Notes under the pieces: model-generated
What the model saw: the letters and a program-made list of their open reading frames with translations, nothing else
Told to the model about the DNA's origin: nothing
Databases searched by the model: none
Part shown: positions 27,992 to 37,240 of the stretch, one piece after another
Layout of the letters: each line of letters starts with the position of its first letter
How positions within the stretch are numbered: position 1 is the first letter of the stretch
Source of the DNA: Flavobacterium lutivivi
GTDB taxonomy: Bacteria; Bacteroidota; Bacteroidia; Flavobacteriales; Flavobacteriaceae
Reading direction: 5' to 3'
NCBI RefSeq assembly: GCF_014642275.1
Contig: NZ_BMIM01000012.1
Span: 26,067-90,066 of the forward strand
Length of the DNA: 64,000 nucleotides
Translations under genes and position numbers: made by a program

Positions 27992-28864
27992 ATGTCTTTT
28001 ATAGCTTTTATACTTATATACCCAATTCTTTTCCTGATCTCTATCCTTCCATTTAGATTGCTTTATATTTTTTCTGATTTTGTTTATGTTCTAATTTATT
28101 ACATAATAGGTTATAGAAAAAAAGTAGTTAGAGCAAATATCGCAATGGCTTTGCCGCATCTTTCTGAAAAGGAACGATTGATTATTGAAAAAAAATCATA
28201 CAAGCATTTGTGTGACATGTTCTTGGAAATGATAAAAACCATGACGATTTCAATTAAAGAGATTGAAAGGAGATTTGTTATCAATAACCTTGATGAATTT
28301 TTGGAGATTGAAAAAAAGAATAAAAGCGTTGCCCTAATGTGTGCTCATTATGCTAGTTATGAATGGGTTGTTTCAATGAATGGACGTGTTTCTTTTCAAG
28401 GATTTGCTATATATAAAAAGATTAATAATCCTTATTTTGACAAACTGGTCAAAAAAATTCGCTCTCGATTCAAGGCTTATTTGATTACTACGAAAGAAAC
28501 TAGAGGTGTTATAGAACAAAATGAAAGCAAAGGAAATCATGCTATCTATGGTTTTGCAAGCGACCAATCGCCACAAGTTAAACCTCAAACTTACTGGAGC
28601 AAATTTATGGGGATAGAAGTTCCAGTTTATGTTGGTGCCGAAGTACTTTCAAAAAAATACAATATGAATGTTGTGTTTTTAAAAGTAAAAAAAGTAAAAA
28701 GAGGTTTTTATGAAGCTGATATTGAGCTGATTTCTGATGATGTTAATACTGTTCCCGACTATCAAATTACAGAAACTTTTCTTCGAAAAGTAGAAAAACA
28801 AATTCATGAAGCGCCAGAGTTTTACCTCTGGACACATAAAAGATGGAAACATCGTAGGCTGTAA
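27992..28864 (+). CDS. Lysophospholipid / lipid A acyltransferase (LpxL-HtrB family)
   Basis: 290 residues. One N-terminal membrane segment (FIAFILIYPILFLISILPF) anchors a cytoplasmic acyltransferase domain. CAHYASYEWVVSM carries the catalytic H-x5-E element, and GFASDQSPQ plus VPVYVGAEVLSKKYNMNVVFLKVKK are family landmarks; LWTHKRWKHR ends the domain. The enzyme adds a secondary acyl chain, most likely to lipid A. Its stop is followed directly by the convergent sulfatase-like gene. Confidence 0.88.
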   Translation: MSFIAFILIYPILFLISILPFRLLYIFSDFVYVLIYYIIGYRKKVVRANIAMALPHLSEKERLIIEKKSYKHLCDMFLEMIKTMTISIKEIERRFVINNLDEFLEIEKKNKSVALMCAHYASYEWVVSMNGRVSFQGFAIYKKINNPYFDKLVKKIRSRFKAYLITTKETRGVIEQNESKGNHAIYGFASDQSPQVKPQTYWSKFMGIEVPVYVGAEVLSKKYNMNVVFLKVKKVKRGFYEADIELISDDVNTVPDYQITETFLRKVEKQIHEAPEFYLWTHKRWKHRRL

Positions 28865-30817
28865 CTATTTTTTCTTTATCAGATTATTTCCTTTCATGGT
28901 ATAATACCAAGCCAAAGCCATAATTCTGTCATGTTCTTTCTTCATTGACTTATCAAAACTCTTCTTCGATGCATTCATGATGAATGTTTCAGGTTTTTTG
29001 TCGGTAGGGAAGTAATTCAATTCCTTTTTTGAAATCATTTTTTGGTAACCAAGTCCAAAATCTTTATCATCAAACATCGATTTCCCGAAACTGTAATACT
29101 CAAAATCTTTGGGTGCAATGAGTTCAAACAGAGTAGGCATAATGTCTATATGACTTCCAGGATTATCATTTTTTTGAATTGGAATATTTTTCCCATACAT
29201 AATGAATGCTACCGAAGATTTCTCATAAAGAGTAGGTTTGCTATTGATAAATTTTCTCCCAAAATGATCGCCAGTAAAGCAAAAAATACTATTGCTGTAT
29301 TTTTTTTCGGCAATTTTCACAAAATCTCCAATGGCTTTATCTCCATACCAAAGATGTCCCAGTTCTTTTATATTCATTGAGCCATCAAAATATTTTTTTG
29401 CTCCAGCAGGAAAATCATCGGTAGATTTATATGGAAAACCTTTGGCTTCAAGATCGACACTATAAGGCGCATGATAACTTGTTGTTAGAATCAAGTTGAA
29501 AGTGTATTTTTCTTTATCAGTGTTTTTCATGACAAGGTTAAAAAGTTTTTCATCTTCAATTCCCCAACCGCCAGTATCTGTTTTTCCACCACCATCTACA
29601 CCAGAAAAAATTCTATCAACTCCTTGATATTTTGATAATTCACCTATATTTTCCCATGATAAATATCCTCCATAATAAAAATTAGTTTGATACCCTAATT
29701 TCTTGAATTGGGAAAAAATAGAAGTAACAAAAGGCTCGTTTACGGTTCCAATATGACTGAGATTAATGCCACAGTTGGGAACATTTGTCATAATAGCACC
29801 AAATGAATCTATAGTTGTGTTACCCGATGGTAAAAAGTTGTAGAAATGAGTGCCGCGTGATGCAATATCTTTTAAATTATCGGCTAGGTGAAAATCTTTG
29901 TATTTATCCATCAAAGGCCATGAGTCGTAGCTTTCCATTACAACCAAGAAAATCTGTTTTGGCTTTTCTATTTTGGCTCCTTTGGCTTTGTGATGCAATG
30001 CATCTGTAACTTTTGAATAGGGATAAAGTTTATTAAATTCTTTTTCTGAAAGAAATGGATTTTTAGAGTTTAATAAATTTACTCTGTTGAAATCGCTGAT
30101 GGCATATTTTAACGAACGATAAGGATTGATAATTGTTTTATTCAAAAACTCGTCTTTTGAAACACCCGAATATTGACGTAAAACAGGAATTGATGAGAAT
30201 GAACCTCTTATTCCTGCCACAAATAATAATAGAAAGACAATTATAAATATTGGCTTTTTAAACTTGAAATTAATGGAATTTAATGTGCTGTAAATTAAAG
30301 TCTTGTTTTCAAATTTTTTAAAAATGAATAACCCAATTAGGATTGAAAGTATTAAAATAAAACCATTTAGAAACGGATGATAATACTCAAGAATGGTTTG
30401 TAAAACCGCTTTTTGATCATCGTATAATGCCAAAAACATAAAGTTGTTGAATTGGTCATCATATTCTTTAAAATAATTGATAGTTACAACGCATATAATA
30501 CTAGAAAGGATTACAAAAAGGAATTGATGAATTTTTCTGATGGACTTAATTACTTTAAAATGATTGAAATTACTCAATGATAATAAGGCAATTGTAGGAA
30601 GAAGTAAAAAATAGGCAATTGCCGTACAATCAAATCGAAAGCCCATCAAGAATACATTAAAATATTCCGAAAATTCAAATTGTGTTGTAATTTTTTTATG
30701 AAAAAAAACGATAAAAACTAGCCTAAAAACAAAAAAGAAAATGACACTGTTGAACCAAAAAAATAACAGATTACTGAGTTCTTTTAGGAAATTTTGCCAC
30801 TTGTTATTGTCTTGCAT
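28865..30817 (-). CDS. LTA synthase-like membrane sulfatase / phosphoglycerol transferase
   Basis: 650 residues from ATG at 30817 (an in-frame TTG at 30823 is less likely). Five N-terminal membrane helices (residues ~20-210) are followed by a periplasmic alkaline-phosphatase-fold domain: VVMESYDSW with the first metal-binding Glu, LPSGNTTIDSFGAIMTN with the nucleophile Thr, TTSYHAPYS and FTGDHFGR with later metal ligands. Proteins of this type transfer phosphoglycerol or phosphoethanolamine groups to envelope glycans or lipids. It follows a glycosyltransferase gene by 11 bases in the same operon, so decorating a surface glycan is a reasonable guess. Confidence 0.85.
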   Translation of the reverse strand: MQDNNKWQNFLKELSNLLFFWFNSVIFFFVFRLVFIVFFHKKITTQFEFSEYFNVFLMGFRFDCTAIAYFLLLPTIALLSLSNFNHFKVIKSIRKIHQFLFVILSSIICVVTINYFKEYDDQFNNFMFLALYDDQKAVLQTILEYYHPFLNGFILILSILIGLFIFKKFENKTLIYSTLNSINFKFKKPIFIIVFLLLFVAGIRGSFSSIPVLRQYSGVSKDEFLNKTIINPYRSLKYAISDFNRVNLLNSKNPFLSEKEFNKLYPYSKVTDALHHKAKGAKIEKPKQIFLVVMESYDSWPLMDKYKDFHLADNLKDIASRGTHFYNFLPSGNTTIDSFGAIMTNVPNCGINLSHIGTVNEPFVTSIFSQFKKLGYQTNFYYGGYLSWENIGELSKYQGVDRIFSGVDGGGKTDTGGWGIEDEKLFNLVMKNTDKEKYTFNLILTTSYHAPYSVDLEAKGFPYKSTDDFPAGAKKYFDGSMNIKELGHLWYGDKAIGDFVKIAEKKYSNSIFCFTGDHFGRKFINSKPTLYEKSSVAFIMYGKNIPIQKNDNPGSHIDIMPTLFELIAPKDFEYYSFGKSMFDDKDFGLGYQKMISKKELNYFPTDKKPETFIMNASKKSFDKSMKKEHDRIMALAWYYTMKGNNLIKKK

Positions 30818-30828
30818 AAACAAAAAAT

Positions 30829-31677
30829 TTATGAATTGTAAACTCCCAGAGCTCTTTTAAATAATTTGAAGTTTATTTCAAATTTTTGGATAAAAAAGTT
30901 TTTCAAACTAAGAAAACGCCATTGACTAAAAGGAATTAATTTTTGCTCTAACAGCGTATTGACTTCATTGGAAAGTGTAAAATCATTTTTCAAATCAGAC
31001 CAATTTACATCACCATAACCATCAAATTTGTTTATTTTATTTTTATGATGAATGATAGAAAGCCAAAGTCTTTTGTTGGAGATTTGCAAAACTCTCTTTT
31101 CTTTTTTCCACATTCTATGGTCTTTATTCAAAGCTGTTTCGGGATTTTCATTTTTTTCAATCAGGCTAATAAACGGATTGAATAATTGTTCTTTTTTACC
31201 CAATATAAATTGTGGCTCAATTTGAATTGAATATCCAGCAATAAAATCGATAGCGCAAAAATCTTGTTGCTTGAATTGTTTTTGAATTTCGTCAATAAAA
31301 TCCTTGTGAATACTATCATCATTATCTATTCTAGAAGTAATTAGATAGGGTTTTTCGCTTGAATTTTTCTTAATATAACCTGTCAATTCTCCATAAAACG
31401 CATCCATTCCGTTAATATAAAAAACAACAAAGTGAGGATGATTTTCAACTAATTTCTCAATTCTTTTTTTGTAAATTTCCTTTGTATTTTCATCAAAAAA
31501 GAGCAACCATTTAAAATTCTTATTACTCTGGGAAACTACCGTAGGGAAGCAAAAATTTTCAAATAACCACATTCTATTTTCCATCCATTCATCAGTGAGT
31601 AGCTTTTCATTGTTTTTGGTAGTATTCCAAAAAGAAGCTCTGAGATTAAACCGAGTAATAAGATAATGGTCAAACAT
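30829..31677 (-). CDS. Putative rhamnosyltransferase-like glycosyltransferase
   Basis: 282 residues. The N-terminus (MFDHYLITRFNLRASFWNTT, then WMENRMWLFENFCFPTV) and FKWLLFFDENT match the PF11316-type 'putative rhamnosyl transferase' group. TSRIDNDDSIHKDF supplies the acidic metal-binding motif. It is the first gene of a two-gene minus-strand operon with the sulfatase-like gene and is divergent from the tandem glycosyltransferases at 31774. Sugar specificity is not certain. Confidence 0.75.
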   Translation of the reverse strand: MFDHYLITRFNLRASFWNTTKNNEKLLTDEWMENRMWLFENFCFPTVVSQSNKNFKWLLFFDENTKEIYKKRIEKLVENHPHFVVFYINGMDAFYGELTGYIKKNSSEKPYLITSRIDNDDSIHKDFIDEIQKQFKQQDFCAIDFIAGYSIQIEPQFILGKKEQLFNPFISLIEKNENPETALNKDHRMWKKEKRVLQISNKRLWLSIIHHKNKINKFDGYGDVNWSDLKNDFTLSNEVNTLLEQKLIPFSQWRFLSLKNFFIQKFEINFKLFKRALGVYNS

Positions 31678-31735
31678 TGTATTTTTTTTGTAAAAATATA
31701 TTTTTTTAATTTCTCAAAAAAGTAAGATTAAACAT

Positions 31736-31767
31736 TTGTCAAAAATCTGATTTATTCTTTATGTTTG
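31736..31767 (+). promoter_or_regulatory. Bacteroidota promoter for the tandem glycosyltransferase genes
   Basis: TTTG (TTG at 31736-31738), a 21-base spacer, then TATGTTTG at 31760-31767. Both elements match the consensus. Predicted transcription start is within a few bases of the ATG at 31774, so the message may be nearly leaderless. Confidence 0.7.
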
Positions 31768-31773
31768 TATGAT

Positions 31774-32586
31774 ATGAAGTTGTCCATTATTATTTCAACA
31801 TATAATTCAGAGGAATGGTTAAGCAAAGTTTTACTTGGCTATGCTGCTCAAACTGAAAAAGATTTTGAAATAATAATAGCCGATGATGGTTCTGGTGAAA
31901 AGACAAAGCAAGTTGTAGATTTTTTTAGAGATAAATTTGAAAATGAAATCCAACACATTTGGCATGAGGATTTAGGTTTCAGGAAATGTAGAATTCTCAA
32001 TTTGGCTGTACTTGCTTCAAAAACAGAATATCTTCTTTTTTCAGATGGTGATTGTATTCCTCGCAAAGACTTTGTAGCAATGCATTTGAAGAATAAAGAA
32101 GAAGGTTATTTTCTCTCGGGCGGTTATTTCAAATTGCCTATGACTATTTCCAAAATTATAGAGGATAATGATATTTCTAATCAAAATTGTTTCAATGTGT
32201 TTTGGCTCAAAAGTAAAGGGCTGAAAATGAATTTTAAGATTACAAAATTGGTGAAGAATAAATATTTTGCCTCATTTATGAATTGGGTTACACCTACAAA
32301 ACGTTCTTGGAATGGACATAATTCGTCAGGTTTCAAGAAAGATATTTTGGCAATAAATGGATTCAATGAACTATTAGAATATGGTGGTGAAGACCGCGAA
32401 ATGGGAGAAAGATTATTCAATTTTGGATTGTTGTCAAAGCAAATTAGATATTCAGCAATTTGCCTGCATCTTGACCATTCTAGAAGCTATGTCAATCAGG
32501 AAAAAATTGCCTTCAATAATTCTGTTAGAAACTATAACAAAAAGCACCATATCACTTACATTGAAAATGGTATTGACAAACATTAA
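31774..32586 (+). CDS. Glycosyltransferase family 2, first of two tandem paralogues
   Basis: 270 residues from ATG at 31774; an upstream TTG at 31765 overlaps the -7 element and is rejected. GT2 motifs: KLSIIISTYNSEEWL, IIIADDGSGE, FSDGDCIPRKDF (DxD) and YGGEDREMGERL (acidic catalytic region). The C-terminal segment SAICLHLDHSR is shared with the next gene. Both proteins have exactly 270 residues and the same motif order, so they are a tandem duplication. They are probably glycan-assembly enzymes using different donors. Confidence 0.88.
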   Translation: MKLSIIISTYNSEEWLSKVLLGYAAQTEKDFEIIIADDGSGEKTKQVVDFFRDKFENEIQHIWHEDLGFRKCRILNLAVLASKTEYLLFSDGDCIPRKDFVAMHLKNKEEGYFLSGGYFKLPMTISKIIEDNDISNQNCFNVFWLKSKGLKMNFKITKLVKNKYFASFMNWVTPTKRSWNGHNSSGFKKDILAINGFNELLEYGGEDREMGERLFNFGLLSKQIRYSAICLHLDHSRSYVNQEKIAFNNSVRNYNKKHHITYIENGIDKH

Positions 32587-32592
32587 AAAGAG

Positions 32593-32600
32593 TATTTTTG
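32593..32600 (+). promoter_or_regulatory. -7 element before the second tandem glycosyltransferase
   Basis: TATTTTTG matches TAnnTTTG and lies in the 33-base gap before the ATG at 32620, so this paralogue may have its own promoter. Confidence 0.4.
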
Positions 32601-32619
32601 CAACAAATAAAAAGAGACA

Positions 32620-33432
32620 ATGCAAGCATCGGTAATTTTTAGCACTTATAATTCAGAAAAATGGCTCGAAAAAGTCATCATAGGCTTTAGTGTACAAACC
32701 TATAAAGATTTTGAAATAATAATTGCTGATGATGGATCACGAGAAGCTACAAAAAATCTTATTGATAAATTGAGAGCAGAAATTGATATCCCAATAGTGC
32801 ATGTGTGGCAGGAAGATAATGGTTTTCAGAAATCGCAAATATTGAATAAAGCAATAATTGCATCCAATTCTGATTATCTTATTTTTACTGATGGCGATTG
32901 CATTCCGAGAAAAGATTTTGTACAAACACACATCGATTATAGAGAACAAGGCTATTTTTTATCTGGCGGCTATTTTAAATTACCTATGTCAATATCTGAA
33001 CTGATTTCTAAAGATGATATTGTAAATCAAAGATGTTTTGATTTGAAATGGCTAACAGCTAATGGACTTCCAAATAGTTACAAGAATATAAAATTTACTG
33101 CTAAAGGGTTTTTGTCAAAATTCCTTAATTTTATTACACCCACAAATGCTTCATGGAACGGACACAATTCCTCTGGATGGAAAAAAGATTTGGTTGAGGT
33201 TAATGGTTTTAATCAAGAAATGCAATACGGCGGACAAGATAGAGAACTTGGAGAACGACTTTTTAATAAAGGATTAAAATCTAAACAAATTAGGTATTCG
33301 GCCATTTGTGTTCATCTAGATCACAAGCGTGGTTATGTGAATGAAGAAACTTGGAAAAAGAATTATGCTATTCGAGAAAACACGCGAAAAAACAAAGTGA
33401 TAAAAACTCCAATAGGAATTGATTCTAATTAA
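32620..33432 (+). CDS. Glycosyltransferase family 2, second tandem paralogue
   Basis: 270 residues: QASVIFSTYNSEKWL, IIIADDGSREATK, FTDGDCIPRKDF, YGGQDRELGERL and SAICVHLDHKRGY. Roughly half or more of its residues match the upstream gene position for position. Substitutions at the catalytic loop (GGED to GGQD) could change donor or acceptor choice. Its 3' end overlaps the convergent gene by 8 bases. Confidence 0.88.
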   Translation: MQASVIFSTYNSEKWLEKVIIGFSVQTYKDFEIIIADDGSREATKNLIDKLRAEIDIPIVHVWQEDNGFQKSQILNKAIIASNSDYLIFTDGDCIPRKDFVQTHIDYREQGYFLSGGYFKLPMSISELISKDDIVNQRCFDLKWLTANGLPNSYKNIKFTAKGFLSKFLNFITPTNASWNGHNSSGWKKDLVEVNGFNQEMQYGGQDRELGERLFNKGLKSKQIRYSAICVHLDHKRGYVNEETWKKNYAIRENTRKNKVIKTPIGIDSN

Positions 33433-34237
33433 TTTTTAAATCAAAATAGTCTACTAGATTTTGAAGTTGTAAAACATTTTTGTTTTGCGAAACGTTTATC
33501 TTTTTTAAAGAAATTTTTTGAGTTCCAGGAATTGGTATAAAAACCTTCGAAGGATTATCTGCTAATCTAACGTTAGTATTATTAAGCAAAGCCATTGCTT
33601 TAAACCATAAATCATCAGCATTTGGGGTTAATCTTAGCGCTAATTCATAATCAGTAACTTGATTATTCAATGCATTTGGCGGATATAAAATTCCTCCTTC
33701 ACCAATTGCCAAATTTCTTCTAAAATCATTTTCAGAATTATATTTCCATTGCGAATAGTCTAACAATTCATTCTGGTCATTTAAGCCAATACGACGAGCT
33801 TTGTTGCATACTATGTCATTTGGAAATTTTAAATGGGTTTCATAAAGTTTTTCCAACCATTTTTTTTCATAAATCAAATCATCATCACAAGTAACTATAG
33901 TTTTATTCGGAAATAGCTCTAATGTGGGAATTAGTTTTTTGTGTGAACTTCGGTGTGGTGTAAATTTTATTTCCAATAATTTGCCTGTTAGTTTTGATAA
34001 AGTTGGCGGAATTTTATCGCTATCATTTTCATTTATCCACAAAATAATCTTTTCTGGTTTAACAGTCTGATTCATGACGCTTCTCAAAGTTATATGCACT
34101 TTGTTTAATCGGGAAGCAATTGTGGTTAACGATACAATAACAGGAATAGAGTTCTTATTATCGTTTAACTTTTCAACGGGTATTGAAAGCAGTTTTAACG
34201 TGTTGATGAACGAAATAGGATACTCTTTTAATTTCAT
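33425..34237 (-). CDS. Probable glycosyltransferase (GT-A-like)
   Basis: 270 residues. PVIVSLTTIASRLNKVHITLRSVMNQT and KIILWINENDSDKIP form a nucleotide-binding beginning, and TIVTCDDDLIYEKKWLEKLY has the acidic DDD metal motif. LAIGEGGILYPPNAL and TPNADDLWFKAMAL carry further acidic residues. The overall pattern is that of small polysaccharide-locus transferases of uncertain specificity. The gene is preceded on the minus strand by dapD's terminus without a shared promoter. Confidence 0.72.
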   Translation of the reverse strand: MKLKEYPISFINTLKLLSIPVEKLNDNKNSIPVIVSLTTIASRLNKVHITLRSVMNQTVKPEKIILWINENDSDKIPPTLSKLTGKLLEIKFTPHRSSHKKLIPTLELFPNKTIVTCDDDLIYEKKWLEKLYETHLKFPNDIVCNKARRIGLNDQNELLDYSQWKYNSENDFRRNLAIGEGGILYPPNALNNQVTDYELALRLTPNADDLWFKAMALLNNTNVRLADNPSKVFIPIPGTQKISLKKINVSQNKNVLQLQNLVDYFDLKIN

Positions 34238-34256
34238 AATTTATAGATAAAAACGT

Positions 34257-35072
34257 TTAAACCGCTACATCATATTCTCTCAAAGCATCATTAAGAGAAG
34301 TTTTTAAATCGGTTGATGGTTTTCTTTGTCCAATAATTAAGGCACATGGAACTTGATATTCTCCAGCAGCAAATTTCTTTGTATAACTTCCAGGAATTAC
34401 AACGGATCTAGCAGGAACAAATCCTTTGTATTCTTTTGGTTCATTTCCTGTAACATCAATAATTTTTGTTGAGGCAGTTAAACAAACATTGGCGCCAAGA
34501 ACAGCTTCTTTTTCAACTCTTACACCTTCAACCACTATACAACGTGAACCAATGAACGCACCATCTTCAATAATAACTGGCGCAGCTTGTAATGGTTCTA
34601 GAACACCACCAATTCCAACGCCACCAGAAAGATGAACATCTTTACCAATTTGAGCACAACTACCTACAGTTGCCCAAGTATCAACCATGGTTCCTTCATC
34701 AACATAAGCACCAATATTTACATAACTTGGCATCATAATTACGCCTTTAGAAATATAGGCACCATGACGAGCAACTGCGTGAGGAACAACTCTAATTCCT
34801 TTTTCAGCATAGCCTCTTTTCAACGGAATTTTATCATGATATTCAAAAATTCCTACCTCGAAAGTTTCCATTTTTTGAATAGGGAAATACATGACTACTG
34901 CTTTTTTTACCCATTCGTTTACTTGCCAGCCAGATGAAGTTGGTTCAGCCACTCGAAGTGTTCCCATATCGAGTAAGTTTACCACTTCTCTAATGGCGTT
35001 TTGTGTAGCTTCTTCTTTTAATAATTCGCGGTTTTGCCAAGCGTTCTCTATAATGGATTGTAAATGGGTCAT
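34257..35072 (-). CDS. dapD: 2,3,4,5-tetrahydropyridine-2,6-dicarboxylate N-succinyltransferase
   Basis: 271 residues from ATG at 35072 (M in MTHLQSII); the TTG/ATG-like start further out at 35105 adds an atypical leader. The left-handed beta-helix is seen as repeated I-x-G-x-x-V units (GAYISKGVIMMPSYVNIGAYVDEGTMVDTWATVGSCAQIG). The C-terminal segment FVPARSVVIPGSYTKKF is typical of DapD. It succinylates tetrahydrodipicolinate from succinyl-CoA in the lysine/meso-DAP pathway, so this organism uses the succinylase branch for cell-wall DAP. Confidence 0.95.
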   Translation of the reverse strand: MTHLQSIIENAWQNRELLKEEATQNAIREVVNLLDMGTLRVAEPTSSGWQVNEWVKKAVVMYFPIQKMETFEVGIFEYHDKIPLKRGYAEKGIRVVPHAVARHGAYISKGVIMMPSYVNIGAYVDEGTMVDTWATVGSCAQIGKDVHLSGGVGIGGVLEPLQAAPVIIEDGAFIGSRCIVVEGVRVEKEAVLGANVCLTASTKIIDVTGNEPKEYKGFVPARSVVIPGSYTKKFAAGEYQVPCALIIGQRKPSTDLKTSLNDALREYDVAV

Positions 35073-35107
35073 GTTCTCAGAATTTTTTTGTAAATATAGA
35101 ATCAATT

Positions 35108-35142
35108 TTGTGAATTTATATTTAATAAAATGTCTAAATTTG
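35108..35142 (+). promoter_or_regulatory. Promoter for the 35170 secreted protein
   Basis: TTG at 35108-35110 and TAAATTTG at 35135-35142, 24 bases apart (slightly wide), 27 bases ahead of the ATG. Confidence 0.5.
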
Positions 35143-35169
35143 AGTTTAATTAAAAAAAATGGTCATTTG

Positions 35170-36180
35170 ATGAAATCTAAAATTTTATTTTATTTAATCT
35201 TTACTCTTAGTATAAATTCAGTTTTTGCTCAAAAACTTGTTGAAGATTTTGTTTTATCGAATCCTGAGCAAAAAGTTGCAAGTAAGTTTTCAAAAATTAC
35301 TGTTATAGATTCAAGAATTGATACTACTAATGTTGGAATAATTCAAAAAGGTGCCTTTAACAAAAAAGCTCTATTAAAACCTACAGAAAGTTTAAAAAAG
35401 CAAATTGAAAAAGTTTTTGATAATCTCATACTCGATAAAACGGGAAATGGAGAATTACTTTTAAATATTAGGGATTTTAAGTTTGCAGAAGTTACAGAAG
35501 CGTTTAGTGAAACAGGTTATTGTTATTTAAGAGCGGATTTATTTTCAAAAAAGGATAGTGTTTACATGAAGATTGATTTTATAGACAAAGTTTTTGAAGT
35601 GAATGCGATGGATGTGACGAAAAAAAACATAAAAAATGGCTCCCAAAAGCTTATTGATTTTATTACTTCTAGTTTGGTTTCTGATGTGCAAGGGGAATAT
35701 TACTCCTTTGATGATATTCTAAAAATTTCTTCACTTGAGAAAAGAAAAATCCCAGCATACAATACAACAAATTTTGAAAATGGTGTATATATGACTTTTG
35801 ATAATTTCAAAAATCAAAAACCAAGTATTAAGGATATTAAAATTATCAAGAACAAAAAAAATCAAATTACCAAAATTTTATGGATTAGAGCCAACAATTC
35901 TGAATTTGAAATAAATAATAATGACCTTTTTGCTGTTATTGATGAAGGAAAAGTCTATGTAAATAATAATGATAAATTTATACCAGTTGAATTTAAAGAT
36001 GATGATTTCTATTTTATTGGAAGAGCAAAAGTAACAGCCAAAACTGGTACTGTAGTTCTTGCTAGTGCTTTTTTTGGAATACTTGGTGGGTTGTTAGCTT
36101 CAGACTCTTCAGCTGATTTTATAATGAAAATAGATCACTTAAATGGAGCAGCAATCCAAGTAAAACTAATTGAAAAATAA
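35170..36180 (+). CDS. Secreted protein of unknown function
   Basis: 336 residues from ATG at 35170. The open frame extends upstream antisense to dapD, but the signal peptide (KSKILFYLIFTLSINSVFAQ) fixes this start. No recognised domain. The middle is Lys-rich and beta-rich; near residues 290-315 there is a Gly/Ala-rich hydrophobic stretch (TVVLASAFFGILGGLLASD) that could be a membrane segment. It abuts ruvX with no gap, so they may share a transcript. Function not inferable. Confidence 0.75.
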   Translation: MKSKILFYLIFTLSINSVFAQKLVEDFVLSNPEQKVASKFSKITVIDSRIDTTNVGIIQKGAFNKKALLKPTESLKKQIEKVFDNLILDKTGNGELLLNIRDFKFAEVTEAFSETGYCYLRADLFSKKDSVYMKIDFIDKVFEVNAMDVTKKNIKNGSQKLIDFITSSLVSDVQGEYYSFDDILKISSLEKRKIPAYNTTNFENGVYMTFDNFKNQKPSIKDIKIIKNKKNQITKILWIRANNSEFEINNNDLFAVIDEGKVYVNNNDKFIPVEFKDDDFYFIGRAKVTAKTGTVVLASAFFGILGGLLASDSSADFIMKIDHLNGAAIQVKLIEK

Positions 36181-36597
36181 ATGCCAAGAATTCTCTCTAT
36201 CGATTATGGAATAAAACGAACAGGTCTTGCTGTAACGGATGAACTTCAAATTATTGCTTCAGGATTAACAACAATACCATCAGGTGAGTTGATGGTTTTC
36301 TTGAAAGATTATTTTTCCAAAGAAAATGTGGCAAAAGTGCTTATTGGTGAACCTAAACAGATGAATGGTCAACCTTCTCAAAGTGCACCAATTATAGAAA
36401 AGTTTGTGGATGATTTCAAAGCAACTTTCCCTGAAATTAAAGTAGAAAGAGTTGATGAGCGTTTTACTTCAAAAATGGCATTTCAAACGATGATTGATAG
36501 CGGTTTGAAGAAAAAACAACGTCAAAACAAAGCATTGGTTGATGAAATTGCCGCTACAATCATGCTTCAAGATTATTTGAGTAGAAAAATGATTTAA
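36181..36597 (+). CDS. ruvX: Putative pre-16S rRNA nuclease / Holliday-junction resolvase-like YqgF
   Basis: 138 residues, standard size. RILSIDYGIKRTGLAVTD carries the first catalytic Asp, IGEPKQMNGQPS the signature loop, and VERVDERFTSKMA the conserved acidic pair, with VDEIAATIMLQDYL the last acidic element. This RNase H-like fold trims the 5' end of 16S rRNA precursors. The ATG follows directly after the preceding stop, with def 30 bases downstream, so this looks like one small operon with def and the DUF5606 gene. Confidence 0.92.
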   Translation: MPRILSIDYGIKRTGLAVTDELQIIASGLTTIPSGELMVFLKDYFSKENVAKVLIGEPKQMNGQPSQSAPIIEKFVDDFKATFPEIKVERVDERFTSKMAFQTMIDSGLKKKQRQNKALVDEIAATIMLQDYLSRKMI

Positions 36598-36627
36598 TTT
36601 TTTTACTTTTGCCAAAATTTTTTGAAA

Positions 36628-37215
36628 ATGATAACACCTATATACGGTTATGGCGAACCAGTTTTGAGAAAAGTTGGAGAAGAAATTACTCCAGATTATC
36701 CCAATCTGAAAGAAGTAATCGCCAACATGTATGATACCATGTATAATGCTTATGGAGTTGGATTGGCTGCGCCACAAGTAGGTTTGGCAATCAGGCTTTT
36801 TATTGTAGATACAGAACCGTTCAGTGATAATGATGAGTTGTCAAAAGAGGAGCAATTGCAACTCAAAGGTTTCAAAAAAACGTTTATTAATGCCAAAATG
36901 TTGAAAGAAGAAGGCGAAGAATGGAGTTTTAATGAAGGTTGCTTGAGTATTCCAGATGTTCGTGAAGATGTTTTTAGAAAAGAAAAAATTACTATCGAGT
37001 ATTTTGATGAAGATTTTAATAAAAAAACAGAAGTTTACGACGGATTGATAGCTCGTGTTATTCAACATGAATATGATCATATAGAAGGAGTTCTTTTTAC
37101 AGACAGAATTTCTACATTGAAGAAAACATTGATAAAAAAGAAATTGCAAAACATCATGGACGGAAAAGCATTTCCTGATTACAGAATGAAATTTGCAAAC
37201 AAAAAAGGAAGATAA
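36628..37215 (+). CDS. def: Peptide deformylase
   Basis: 195 residues from ATG at 36628. All three metal motifs are intact: GVGLAAPQVG (motif 1), EGCLSIP (motif 2 with the Cys metal ligand) and QHEYDHIEG (motif 3, two His ligands and the catalytic Glu). It removes the formyl group from N-terminal Met of nascent proteins. An insertion around DTEPFSDNDELSKEEQLQLKG is common in Bacteroidota enzymes. Confidence 0.96.
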   Translation: MITPIYGYGEPVLRKVGEEITPDYPNLKEVIANMYDTMYNAYGVGLAAPQVGLAIRLFIVDTEPFSDNDELSKEEQLQLKGFKKTFINAKMLKEEGEEWSFNEGCLSIPDVREDVFRKEKITIEYFDEDFNKKTEVYDGLIARVIQHEYDHIEGVLFTDRISTLKKTLIKKKLQNIMDGKAFPDYRMKFANKKGR

Positions 37216-37240
37216 TTATACTTTTGAATATTAAAATAAA

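Noticed and set aside
34891-35169. Upstream extension of the 35170 secreted protein frame
   Set aside because: The extension is antisense to dapD; the signal peptide begins at the ATG at 35170.
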